Assembly: GCA_021783235.1 (NCBI GenBank)
Contig: JAJXUD010000001.1
Coordinates: 62,001 to 126,000 of the forward strand
From: Myxococcales bacterium
Lineage (GTDB): Bacteria; Myxococcota; Myxococcia; Myxococcales; JAKAPL01
Length of the DNA: 64,000 bases
Direction of reading: 5' to 3'
A program made the translations under genes and the position numbers. Shown here piece by piece: positions 24,300 to 32,201 of this stretch. Under the pieces are notes generated by a model, which saw only the letters and a program-made list of their open reading frames with translations, was not told the DNA's origin and did not search any database. Within the stretch, counting starts at the first letter, position 1. Each line of letters starts with the position of its first letter.

Positions 24300-24674
24300 T
24301 CACGGGTGTCTCTTCTTCTGGGGCTTCGTTCGGGCGAGGACGAAGACGCGCGTCTCGCCGTTGAGCTCGTAGACGTTCAGGCCTTCCCAGCCGTCGTGCC
24401 GGTTGGGATTCGCGATGTGCTCGGCGCGGACGCCGGGCAGGTCCGCGATCGGCGTCCGAGGGTAGCGGTCGCTGCTGTAGGCCTTGGCGTAGAACTTGAG
24501 CGTGTCCTGGTAGACCTCCGGTGATCGAAAACGGTTCTGCCCGACCTCACGGGCGCCCGGCGGTAGCAGGGCGCCGTGCGACGTCTTGTCCGCGAACGCC
24601 GTTCCCCCGAGGAGAGCGAGGAGGCAGGCGAGCGGGAGGCGCAGCTTATAGAAGGAGGGCCCAAGGCAAGTCAA
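24300..24674 (-). CDS. Small exported hypothetical protein
   Basis: A 124-residue protein with a hydrophobic signal segment (LPLACLLALLGGTAFADK) and likely signal-peptidase cleavage after AFA. The mature part is polar (QNRFRSPEVYQDTLKFYAKAY, HDGWEGLNVYELNGETRVFVLAR) and seems a small alpha/beta fold. No family recognised. Third-position G/C preference is weaker than in neighbours. It is divergent from the biotin carboxylase gene. Confidence 0.65.
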   Translation of the reverse strand: MTCLGPSFYKLRLPLACLLALLGGTAFADKTSHGALLPPGAREVGQNRFRSPEVYQDTLKFYAKAYSSDRYPRTPIADLPGVRAEHIANPNRHDGWEGLNVYELNGETRVFVLARTKPQKKRHP

Positions 24675-24772
24675 GGTGAACGGTTCTTGCCATCCGAGCG
24701 AAGGGCCGTCAAGCGGGAACCGCTCGTCTTTCTTGCCGCTTCGGCGGTCGCCTGATACTTTCCGTCGGCGCC

Positions 24773-26116
24773 ATGTTCAGAAAGATCCTCATCGCGAACC
24801 GCGGCGAAATTGCGCTGCGCATCGCGACGGTCTGCCGATCGTTGGGCGTGCGGACCGTCGCCGTCTACTCGGAGGCCGACGCCGGACTCCCGCACGTCGA
24901 GGCGGCGGACGAGGCGCTGGCCATCGGGCCGGCCCCCGCCCGGGACTCGTACCTGAACCAGACGGCGATCCTCGAGGCCGCGCGGAAGAGCGGCGCCGAG
25001 GCCATCCACCCGGGCTACGGCTTCCTCTCCGAAAACGCCGAGTTCGCGCGGGCGGTCTCCGAGGCGGGGATCGTCTTCGTCGGTCCGCCCCCGGAGGCGA
25101 TGCTCCGGATGAAGGACAAGTCGGAGGCGCGCCGGCTCGCCGCGGCGGCGGGCGTCCCGGTGGTGCCGGGCAGCGACGGCACGGTGGAGACGCTCGCCGA
25201 CGGCCTCGAGGTGGGGCGCCGCATCGGCTACCCCTTGCTCGTCAAGGCGGCCAACGGCGGCGGCGGCATCGGCATGACGGTGGCGCAGGACGAGGCCTCG
25301 CTCGAGAAGGCGATGCGAAGCTGCGCCGATCGTGCCCGCTCGGCCTTCGGCCGGCCTGGCGTCTACCTCGAGCGCTACTTTCCGGCGCCGCGCCACCTCG
25401 AGGTCCAGATCCTCGGCGACGGGGAGACGACGCTTCACCTCTTCGAGCGCGAGTGCAGCGTGCAGCGGCGTTACCAGAAGGTGGTCGAGGAGACCGCCTC
25501 TCCGCTGGTGCTCGACAAGGGGCCCGCCTTCGGCGAGCGGCTCTACGCCGCCGCGCTCGCGGCGGCGCGCGCCTTCGGCTACGCCAACGCCGGCACCGTG
25601 GAGCTCTTGATCGGCGACGGCGAGCCCTACTTCATGGAGATGAACGCGCGGCTCCAGGTGGAGCACCCGGTCACCGAGGCCACGACGGGCGTCGACCTCA
25701 TCGGTTGGCAGCTCCGGATCGCCGCGGGGGAGAGGCTGTCGTTCGGGCAGTCGGAGGTCCGCCGCAGCGGCCACGCCTTCGAGTTCCGCATCTACGCCGA
25801 GGATCCCGTCCGCTTCTTGCCGTCGCCCGGCAAGCTCCTCCACTTCGAGCCGCCGGTGGGGGAGGGCATCCGCTGCGACTCGGGCTACCGCACGGGCGAC
25901 ACGGTGACGCCGTACTACGACCCGATGATCGCGAAGCTCATCGTCTCGGGCGCCTCGCGCGCCGAGGCGATCGAGCGCTCCGGGGCGGCGCTCGCGGCCT
26001 TTCGGATCGAGGGGATCAAGCACAACGTCCCGCTTCACCAGCGCATCGTCGCCTCCGAGGCGTTCCGCCGCGGGGAGCTCGACACGCGCTTCCTCGAACG
26101 GCTGCCGAAGCTCTAG
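24773..26116 (+). CDS. Acyl-CoA carboxylase biotin carboxylase subunit (AccC-like)
   Basis: A 447-residue protein, normal for AccC. It begins FRKILIANRGEIALRI, has HPGYGFLSENAEFA, the Gly-rich ATP loop KAANGGGGIGM, ECSVQRRYQKVVEE, and the catalytic region EMNARLQVEHPVTE. It carboxylates biotin using ATP and bicarbonate. The biotin carrier gene follows after 18 bases, so the two probably form a complex. No carboxyltransferase is in the window, so acetyl-CoA, propionyl-CoA or another acyl-CoA could be the final substrate. Confidence 0.93.
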   Translation: MFRKILIANRGEIALRIATVCRSLGVRTVAVYSEADAGLPHVEAADEALAIGPAPARDSYLNQTAILEAARKSGAEAIHPGYGFLSENAEFARAVSEAGIVFVGPPPEAMLRMKDKSEARRLAAAAGVPVVPGSDGTVETLADGLEVGRRIGYPLLVKAANGGGGIGMTVAQDEASLEKAMRSCADRARSAFGRPGVYLERYFPAPRHLEVQILGDGETTLHLFERECSVQRRYQKVVEETASPLVLDKGPAFGERLYAAALAAARAFGYANAGTVELLIGDGEPYFMEMNARLQVEHPVTEATTGVDLIGWQLRIAAGERLSFGQSEVRRSGHAFEFRIYAEDPVRFLPSPGKLLHFEPPVGEGIRCDSGYRTGDTVTPYYDPMIAKLIVSGASRAEAIERSGAALAAFRIEGIKHNVPLHQRIVASEAFRRGELDTRFLERLPKL

Positions 26117-26134
26117 CGACGAAAGGGAGCACCC

Positions 26135-26350
26135 ATGGCATCGGACGTCCCGGCCCACATCACGGGCACGGTCTGGAAGATCGAGAAGAAGGTCGGCGAC
26201 GGGGTCGGGGCCGGCGAGTCGATCCTCATCCTCGAGTCGATGAAGATGGAGATGCCGGTGGAGTCGCCGGTGGCGGGAAAGGTGAAGGAGATCCGCTGCA
26301 AGGAGGGCGACTCCGTCCAGGAGGGGCAGATCCTCGCGGTCGTCGAGTAG
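26135..26350 (+). CDS. Biotin carboxyl carrier (biotinyl-lipoyl domain) protein
   Basis: A 71-residue protein made only of a biotinyl domain. The target Lys is in LESMKMEMPV, with flanking strands HITGTVWKIEKKVGD and VKEIRCKEGDSVQEGQILAVVE. An AAAGGGAG ribosome-binding site precedes the ATG. It would carry biotin between the carboxylase encoded upstream and a carboxyltransferase elsewhere. It is much shorter than AccB and more like the small carriers of acyl-CoA carboxylases. Confidence 0.9.
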   Translation: MASDVPAHITGTVWKIEKKVGDGVGAGESILILESMKMEMPVESPVAGKVKEIRCKEGDSVQEGQILAVVE

Positions 26351-26356
26351 CGATCA

Positions 26357-26372
26357 CTCGTCGGGCGACGAG
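26357..26372. terminator. Short hairpin between convergent genes
   Basis: CTCGTCG-GG-CGACGAG forms perfect seven-base arms in the 39 bases between the biotin carrier gene and the convergent FHA gene. No T-run follows, so it would be a weak or factor-assisted bidirectional terminator at best. Confidence 0.35.
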
Positions 26373-26389
26373 GGCAGCTGGTCTTCGCC

Positions 26390-28027
26390 TCACTGGCCGC
26401 GGGAGCGGTAGTAGGCGTCGAGCATCTGCCGGACCTCGGGAGCGTCCGAGGCGTTCGGCTTCAGCTTCAGGTACTGCTCGTAGTGAACGGCGCCCTTGTC
26501 GGGCTGCCGGAGCTTCGCGTAGCAGATGCCCATCGCCTTGTGGGCGTCGGCGAGTCCCGGGGAGAGCTCGAGGGTCTTCTGGAGCTTCGAGAGCGCCCCC
26601 TCGAAGTTCTCGGCGTTGATGAGCTGGATGGCGTCGTTGTAGCTCTCCATCGCCTGCGCGCGCCGCTCGGCCTTCGAGGGGCCCGGGCTCGCCTCGGCGG
26701 CCGCCGCGGCGGGATGCCGATCGTGCCGCTTCTCCGGACGGCTCGCCCGCTCCTCGGCGGCCTGGACGTCCTTGCGGAGCCGAGCGACCGTGGGATCCGA
26801 GCTCGAGAGGGCCTCGGCCTGCGAGAGTTCGTCCTTCGCGTCCCCGATCCGGTGGGCCTTCAGCGCCCCCTTCGCCTTGGCCACGTGCTCGAGCAGCTCC
26901 TTGCGGCTCGGCCTCGCGGGCGCGGGCGGGGCGGCGGGCTCCGGGGCGGCGCGGGGCGGCGGCGGAGGCATCGGGGCCGGAGCCCGGGCGGCGGTCGGCT
27001 CGGCCATGGCCAGCGGGGCCGAGTGGGACGCGGGGTGCGACTTCGGCTCGGGGGCCGGCTTTCCGGACGAGATCAGGAAGACAATCGCGGTGGCGCCCAC
27101 GAGGCCCAGCGCGCCGAGGCCGATCCAGAGCCCCATCCGGTTGCCAAGGACGGCGGGCTTCCGGCCCTCCTGCTCGGAGTCGTCGGGGTGGAAGACATAG
27201 CGCTCGCCGGGCGCGACGAAGCGCATCCGGACGTGGCCGAGTTCGAGCACGTCGCCGCCCGAGATCGGCGTGTCGCCGTACTCGTCGCCGTTCACGCGGA
27301 CGCCGTTCGCGGATTGGAGATCGAGGAGCCGCCAGGAGCCGCCATCTTCGCGGATGAGCTTCGCGTGGTTGCGCGAGATCGAGCGGTGGTTCACGGCGAC
27401 GTCGTTGTCGCCCTCGGTCCGGCCGAGCCGGATCTCCGTCTTCGGCACGGGGATCTCGCGGCCGGCCTCGTCCGTGTTGAGGAGGACGAGCTTCGGCTGC
27501 TCGCCGGCCGGCAGATCGCGCACCGGGCGCGCGGGCCCGGTGAGGCTCTGGGTCCGGATGACGGCCGTCGCCTGGTGACGCGGCAGCGGGGGTTCGTCGT
27601 CGGAGTCGGCAGGTTCGAGAGCGGGTTGCCCCTGCTCGGACGCCAGGTCGGGCTGCGTCGGAGCCCTGGCGAAGCCGACGGCAGGGTTGGTCGGCCGCCG
27701 GCTCGGGCTGTCGTCGGACTCGACGGCGCGCCCGTCGGCGTCCTCGGCCTCGATGGCCAGGTCGTAGTCGCCGATCTCGAGGAGATCTCCCTCCTGGAGG
27801 TCGTAGCTTCCCTCGATCCGGTCGCCGTTCACCCGGATGCCGTTGAAGCTTCCGAGGTCCTCGACCTGGACCACGCCGTTCTTGCGAACGAGCTTCGCGT
27901 GGCGCCGGGAGACGTTTCGTTCGGTCAGCCGGATGGTGTTGCCTTCCTGCCGGCCGATGGAGATCTCTTCCCGGGCGAACGGGACGACGGTCTTCCGTCC
28001 CTCGTCGTCCTCGATGATGAGCTTCAT
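26390..28027 (-). CDS. Double FHA-domain membrane protein with TPR-like C-terminus
   Basis: A 545-residue protein. FHA domain 1 lies at about residues 20-70 (ISIGRQEGNTIRL, VSRRHAKLVR, SFNGIRVNG). FHA domain 2 lies at about 170-225 (IRLGRTEGDNDVAV, SISRNHAKLIRE, SANGVRVNG). Each carries the Arg, Ser-x-x-His and Asn that read phosphothreonine. A transmembrane segment (LWIGLGALGLVGATAIVFLI, near 305) precedes a Pro/Ala-rich linker, a helical part and TPR-like repeats (FEGALSKLQKTLELSPGLADAH). It likely links Ser/Thr kinase signals to an envelope complex. Divergent from the rhomboid gene. Confidence 0.87.
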   Translation of the reverse strand: MKLIIEDDEGRKTVVPFAREEISIGRQEGNTIRLTERNVSRRHAKLVRKNGVVQVEDLGSFNGIRVNGDRIEGSYDLQEGDLLEIGDYDLAIEAEDADGRAVESDDSPSRRPTNPAVGFARAPTQPDLASEQGQPALEPADSDDEPPLPRHQATAVIRTQSLTGPARPVRDLPAGEQPKLVLLNTDEAGREIPVPKTEIRLGRTEGDNDVAVNHRSISRNHAKLIREDGGSWRLLDLQSANGVRVNGDEYGDTPISGGDVLELGHVRMRFVAPGERYVFHPDDSEQEGRKPAVLGNRMGLWIGLGALGLVGATAIVFLISSGKPAPEPKSHPASHSAPLAMAEPTAARAPAPMPPPPPRAAPEPAAPPAPARPSRKELLEHVAKAKGALKAHRIGDAKDELSQAEALSSSDPTVARLRKDVQAAEERASRPEKRHDRHPAAAAAEASPGPSKAERRAQAMESYNDAIQLINAENFEGALSKLQKTLELSPGLADAHKAMGICYAKLRQPDKGAVHYEQYLKLKPNASDAPEVRQMLDAYYRSRGQ

Positions 28028-28056
28028 GTCGTGAGGGCCCTCGGCATCTGACGGAG

Positions 28057-28065
28057 TTTATACCA
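28057..28065 (-). promoter_or_regulatory. Extended -10 element for the FHA gene
   Basis: On the minus strand TGGTATAAA reads as an extended -10 (TG-N-TATAAA), 30 bases before the FHA start. No good -35 hexamer stands upstream, which extended -10 promoters tolerate. The divergent rhomboid gene shares this 65-base gap. Confidence 0.4.
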
Positions 28066-28092
28066 TAGGGTCGGTCGCGAGGGGACAACCCC

Positions 28093-29574
28093 ATGGGACC
28101 TTTGAGATACTGCCACGCCGTGGGCGATGCGGTCATCTCGGTCCGGACGGATCGCGGCGAGGAGCGGCTCGAGCTCGAGGAGTTCGAGAGCCGCGTCGCG
28201 CGCGGCGAGATCGCGCCCCAGTGCCCCGTCCGCTTCCCGCCGATCGCGGGCGACCGCTGGGTGCCGGCGGGCTCGCTCGAGCTCTTCGCCCGCGTCTACT
28301 CGCCGCGCAAGCTCCACTTCAGCCGCGCGTTTCGGCTGGGGGGCGTGCCGTGGATGACGAGCGCCTTCATCGCGCTCTGCCTCGCCTGGTACGCCGCCGC
28401 GCGGCTGCACCCGGTCGGCGACGCCACCGACACGCTCGTGGCGTACGGGGCGAAGGCGGGCCCGCTCCTGCTGGATCTGGGCCAGCTCTGGCGGCTCCTC
28501 GCCGCGAACCTCGTCCACAAGGACGCGGTCCACATCGCGGTCAACCTGTTCGTCCTCTTCAACTTCGCGGGCGCGCTGGAATCGGCCTTTCGCCCGCTGG
28601 ACATGGCGCTCGTCTTCCTGGCCTCCGCGCTCGGTACGACCCTCGGCTCCTTCGCCTTCGGCGACCCCGCCTCGGCCGGCGCGTCGGGAGTCGCCTACGG
28701 CGCCCTCGGCGGCGCGGCGGTCTTCGGCATCAAGTACCGGGAGATCCTGCCGAAGCGCTACCGGCTCGTGCTCGGCGGCGGGGTCATCCCGACCGTGCTG
28801 GTCTTCCTCATCATCGGCTGGACCTCGGCCGGGGTCGACAACTGGGGGCACCTCGGGGGGCTCTTCGGCGGCTCGCTGCTCGTCGCGCTCCTCGAGCCGC
28901 GGATGCTCTCGGACGCGCCGCGCGGGGCCCGGCTCTGGCTCGGCCGGATCCTCCCCGTCGCGCTGCTGCTCGGCCTGCCGCTCGGGCTCGGCCCGGTCGC
29001 GCGCCACTTCCTGCCGCTGCTCGAGCCGAGGCGCGACGCCGAGCTCGGCATCGCGCTTCCCGTTCCGACCGAGTGGACCCAGGGGGCCGACCGGCTCGGG
29101 CGAATGGCCTTCTCGAACGGCCTCTCGGGCTACGGCGAGGCCCGCCTCTCCGCGGGTGGAGGCTGGGCCGACCGGGCGGTCGATTCGGCTGCCGCGGCGA
29201 GCGCTTGGGCCGAGGGGGACTTCGCCGTGGCCGAGCGCGCGGGCCGCATCGGCGGCCTCACTCGAAGCGAACCGGAGCCGACCCGGGTCGGAGGGCTCCC
29301 CGCCTCGCGGATCCGGCTGCGCTGGGTGGAGGAGGGGACCGCCTTCGCGGGCGAGCTCCTCGTCGTGGCGAGGGGGAAGCTGGCCGTCCGGATCGAGACG
29401 ATCCACTCGGAGTCCGAGCCCGGCTACCGGCGGGTCTTCGAGCGGATCGAGCGGGAGCTCCGCTTCGTCGAGCCGTCGCGGCTCGAGCGGGCCCGCGCGG
29501 CGCTGCTCGTCGCCCCCGACTCCGAGGAGGCCCAGCGCCGCCTCGCCGGCGTCGAAGCCGACCTGCGCCTCTGA
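28093..29574 (+). CDS. Rhomboid-family intramembrane serine protease
   Basis: A 493-residue protein. After a cytoplasmic N-terminal domain (about 1-85) comes a six-span rhomboid core: NLVHKDAVHIAVNLFVLFNF, the catalytic Ser in SAGASGVAYG (near 195) and the catalytic His in WGHLGGLFGG (near 255). A soluble C-terminal domain of about 200 residues follows, which is unusual for simple rhomboids and may bind substrate or a regulator. It cuts membrane proteins within the bilayer. It shares a divergent promoter region with the FHA protein. Confidence 0.85.
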   Translation: MGPLRYCHAVGDAVISVRTDRGEERLELEEFESRVARGEIAPQCPVRFPPIAGDRWVPAGSLELFARVYSPRKLHFSRAFRLGGVPWMTSAFIALCLAWYAAARLHPVGDATDTLVAYGAKAGPLLLDLGQLWRLLAANLVHKDAVHIAVNLFVLFNFAGALESAFRPLDMALVFLASALGTTLGSFAFGDPASAGASGVAYGALGGAAVFGIKYREILPKRYRLVLGGGVIPTVLVFLIIGWTSAGVDNWGHLGGLFGGSLLVALLEPRMLSDAPRGARLWLGRILPVALLLGLPLGLGPVARHFLPLLEPRRDAELGIALPVPTEWTQGADRLGRMAFSNGLSGYGEARLSAGGGWADRAVDSAAAASAWAEGDFAVAERAGRIGGLTRSEPEPTRVGGLPASRIRLRWVEEGTAFAGELLVVARGKLAVRIETIHSESEPGYRRVFERIERELRFVEPSRLERARAALLVAPDSEEAQRRLAGVEADLRL

Positions 29575-29605
29575 CGGACAAGCGCCAGGCGCTCGTTGAT
29601 GCCTG

Positions 29606-29801
29606 GGCTCGGCCGGGTGCTATGCTCCGCGCGTGGGTGACCCGGAGCGCCAGACCGAGATCGCCGCGGCCGCGAGCCGCAACGGCAAGAAGAACATCGT
29701 CAACGTCACCGCCTTCGGCCGCACGCCCGAGGGGCTCGTCTACTTCGTGATGGAGGAGCTCCAGGGCAGGTCGCTCGCGCAGCTCCTGCGAGCCGAGGGC
29801 T
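29606..29801 (+). pseudogene. Partial, deleted copy of the Ser/Thr kinase gene 5' end
   Basis: Bases 29606-29672 are identical to 30615-30681, covering the promoter, GTG start and first codons of the intact kinase gene. The copy then jumps to a sequence matching about 30902-31032 with a few base changes (EELQGRSLAQLLRAEGS), missing about 220 bases that encode the Gly loop and catalytic Lys region. After about 29801 similarity ends. The chimeric frame from GTG 29633 stays open to 29956, but the product could not be a kinase. Confidence 0.8.
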
Positions 29802-29835
29802 CGGCGGAACAGCAGGAGATCGCGACGCAGCTCCG

Positions 29836-30477
29836 CTACTTGGCGCCGCCGGTGCTGCCTCCGCTCGTCGAGCCGGCACCCCCACCATCGGGCGGCGTGC
29901 TCTGCGTCTTCAGCGTACTGATGGGAACGGGCTGCTCACAGGGCGAGGTGGATTGAGCGGCGCTCGCGACCTCGCTCCGAAAGTTCGATTCGGAGATCTC
30001 GTAGCCAGGGGCCCGGTAGCCGGCTCCGTTCTGCAGCTTCTCGGTCGCAGGGTCCCAGGCGAAGTAGCCACCACTGGCAACCACCCACTTCCCGCCGTAC
30101 TGGCGAAGAAAGAAATAGCCTCGCGCGAAGCCCGCGTCTCCATCGACGGAGGGAAGCGGGAGACCAAATCCACTTGGGGCCTCGAGGACGGCCAAGCTGG
30201 TCGAAGGCGCCGTTCCGACAAGGGCGCCTTCAATGTCGATGGTCAGGGGAATCAGGGAGGAAGGGCCATCGAAGTACAACGTTGGCGTCTCGCTCGCTGT
30301 CAGTCCCGCCTGCTCCGCCGTCACGGCCGCGCTCACGCTCGTGATCTGGGCTTCGACGACGAGCGGATCAGCCCGCGTGAGGTCGCAGACACCCGGAGGA
30401 GAGAAGGACACATTGTGCTGGCAGGCTCCGATCATGGCGGTTGCGATGCAGCCCATGAGGCGATTCTTTTTCGTCAT
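29836..30477 (-). CDS. Hypothetical lipoprotein between kinase copies
   Basis: A 213-residue protein with signal peptide MTKKNRLMGCIATAMIGACQ (lipobox IGAC) and a GGAGG ribosome-binding site. The mature part is rich in beta-strand sequence (PLTIDIEGALVGTAPS, GYFFLRQYGGKWVVASGGYF), ending in a Gly/Ser/Thr tail. No family recognised. Codon use is less G/C-biased than in neighbours, which fits recent acquisition. It lies on the opposite strand between the broken and intact kinase genes. Confidence 0.7.
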   Translation of the reverse strand: MTKKNRLMGCIATAMIGACQHNVSFSPPGVCDLTRADPLVVEAQITSVSAAVTAEQAGLTASETPTLYFDGPSSLIPLTIDIEGALVGTAPSTSLAVLEAPSGFGLPLPSVDGDAGFARGYFFLRQYGGKWVVASGGYFAWDPATEKLQNGAGYRAPGYEISESNFRSEVASAAQSTSPCEQPVPISTLKTQSTPPDGGGAGSTSGGSTGGAK

Positions 30478-30641
30478 GTGGGTCCTCCAAGTGCCAGTTT
30501 ACGGGTTCGCAGCCGTGATTGCAGCGACGAAAGTTACGGGCGGGGCGGACACGGGTGGATGGACGGATTACCCGGCTGGACTTACGCGGCCCCAGATGCC
30601 GAACGTTCGTGCCCGGCTCGGCCGGGTGCTATGCTCCGCGC

Positions 30642-32072
30642 GTGGGTGACCCGGAGCGCCAGACCGAGATCGCCGCGGCCGTGCCGTTTGGGGAGACCAC
30701 GCAGCCCTCGCCCCCGGATCCCCTGATCGGGACGCTGCTCGACCGCTACCGCGTCCTCGAGAGGCTCGGCGAAGGGGGAATGGGCACCGTCTACGCGGTG
30801 GAGCACGTGATGCTCCAGAAGCGGATGGCGCTCAAGCTCTTGCGCGCCGACCTCTGCCGCCGCCAGGAGCTCGTGACTCGCTTCGAGAACGAGGCGGTGG
30901 CCGCGAGCCGCATCGGCCAGGAGAACATCGTCAACGTCACCGACTTCGGCCGCACGCCCGAGGGGCTCGTCTACTTCGTGATGGAGGAGCTCCAGGGCAG
31001 GTCGCTCGCGCAGCTCCTGCGGGCCGAGGGCTCTCTCTCCATCGAGCGGGCGCTCGCGATCGCGGCGCAGGCCTGCCGGGCGCTCCACGCGGCTCACGCC
31101 GCGGGGATCATCCACCGGGACATCAAGCCCGAGAACGTCGTCTTGGTTCCCCGCGAGGGGACAGCCGAGTTCGTCAAGGTGCTCGACTTCGGGATCTCCA
31201 AGATGGGGGAGGTCAGCACCACGGGCTCCACGACCGGGAGCCAGCGGCTGACCCAGCTCGGGATGATCGTCGGGACTCCCGAGTACATGTCGCCCGAGCA
31301 GGCCGCCGGCAAGACCATCGACCAGCGGGCCGACGCCTACTCGCTCGGGGTGCTGCTCTTCGAGATGCTCACGGGCCGTCTGCCGTTCGAGGCGGAGAGC
31401 GCGCTGGAGATGCTCATGAAGCACCAGACGGAGCGGCCGCCCCGCCTCGCGGAGGCGAAGCCCGGCCTCGAGGTCCCCGAGCTGCTCGAGGCTACCGTCC
31501 AGAGGCTCCTCGCGAAGGAGTCGGCGAAGCGGACGCAGTCGATGGCGGAGCTGCTCGTCGAGATCCAGGCCTGCGCCGAGATCCTCGGTTTCAGCTCACC
31601 GGCCCTCTGGAGCCCCATCGCGGCGAACGTTCCCCGCCCGCCCACGCCTTCGACGAGGCCCATCCCCTTCGCGAAGACCCTCGCCCCGCAGCAGGTGGGG
31701 CCGCCACGATCTCGCCGCCTGCGATGGATCGGGGGCGCTCTGCTCGTCGCGGCCGCCGCCGCGGCGCTCGCGCTCTGGCTCGGCAGGAGATCCCCCTCGG
31801 GCCCAACGGCGGCCGAGCCGCCCCTCGCCCCGGCGCCGCTTCGGGCCCCGGCGCTGCCAGAGCCGCCCGCGCCCGTCGCCGTGCCAGCCCGGCCCGCGCC
31901 GCCGCCCCCCTCGAAGCCCGCGCAACGAGAGCGACCGAGGGCCGTGGCGCGGCCCCCGGCGAGCGCTCCGCGGCCCCCCCCCGCTGGCGTTCGCGGCGAG
32001 ACCACGCCTGTCGCCCCGAAGGCCGACGTCGACCCCTACGAGAAGGTCGACGACCTCAAGCGCCCCTACTGA
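30642..32072 (+). CDS. Ser/Thr protein kinase, membrane-anchored (Pkn type)
   Basis: A 476-residue protein read from GTG 30642, conserved in the broken copy. The kinase domain (about 30-290) has LGEGGMGTVYAVE, the catalytic Lys in MALKLL, HRDIKPENVVL, DFGISKMG and GTPEYMSPEQA. One transmembrane segment (IGGALLVAAAAAALALWL, near 360) is followed by a Pro/Ala-rich tail ending DPYEKVDDLKRPY. It phosphorylates proteins from the inner membrane, and FHA proteins such as the one at 26390 are possible readers. A TATGCT hexamer at 30630-30635 lies six bases before the GTG, suggesting a leaderless message. Confidence 0.9.
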   Translation: MGDPERQTEIAAAVPFGETTQPSPPDPLIGTLLDRYRVLERLGEGGMGTVYAVEHVMLQKRMALKLLRADLCRRQELVTRFENEAVAASRIGQENIVNVTDFGRTPEGLVYFVMEELQGRSLAQLLRAEGSLSIERALAIAAQACRALHAAHAAGIIHRDIKPENVVLVPREGTAEFVKVLDFGISKMGEVSTTGSTTGSQRLTQLGMIVGTPEYMSPEQAAGKTIDQRADAYSLGVLLFEMLTGRLPFEAESALEMLMKHQTERPPRLAEAKPGLEVPELLEATVQRLLAKESAKRTQSMAELLVEIQACAEILGFSSPALWSPIAANVPRPPTPSTRPIPFAKTLAPQQVGPPRSRRLRWIGGALLVAAAAAALALWLGRRSPSGPTAAEPPLAPAPLRAPALPEPPAPVAVPARPAPPPPSKPAQRERPRAVARPPASAPRPPPAGVRGETTPVAPKADVDPYEKVDDLKRPY

Positions 32073-32201
32073 GTGGCTCGTCGCGGCGGGCGCCAGCCCC
32101 TTTTCGTTCCCGTCCGTTCGGGATATAAGGCCACGATTTTCCAGGCGGCGTCGGCGGGAGAGCGCTCCCCCGGGGCCCTTTCTCTCAAAGCGAGTGGCCC
32201 C

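Noticed and set aside
29633-29956. A functional short kinase-like protein
   Set aside because: It lacks the Gly loop, catalytic Lys and active site, and its tail is unrelated sequence antisense to the lipoprotein gene.
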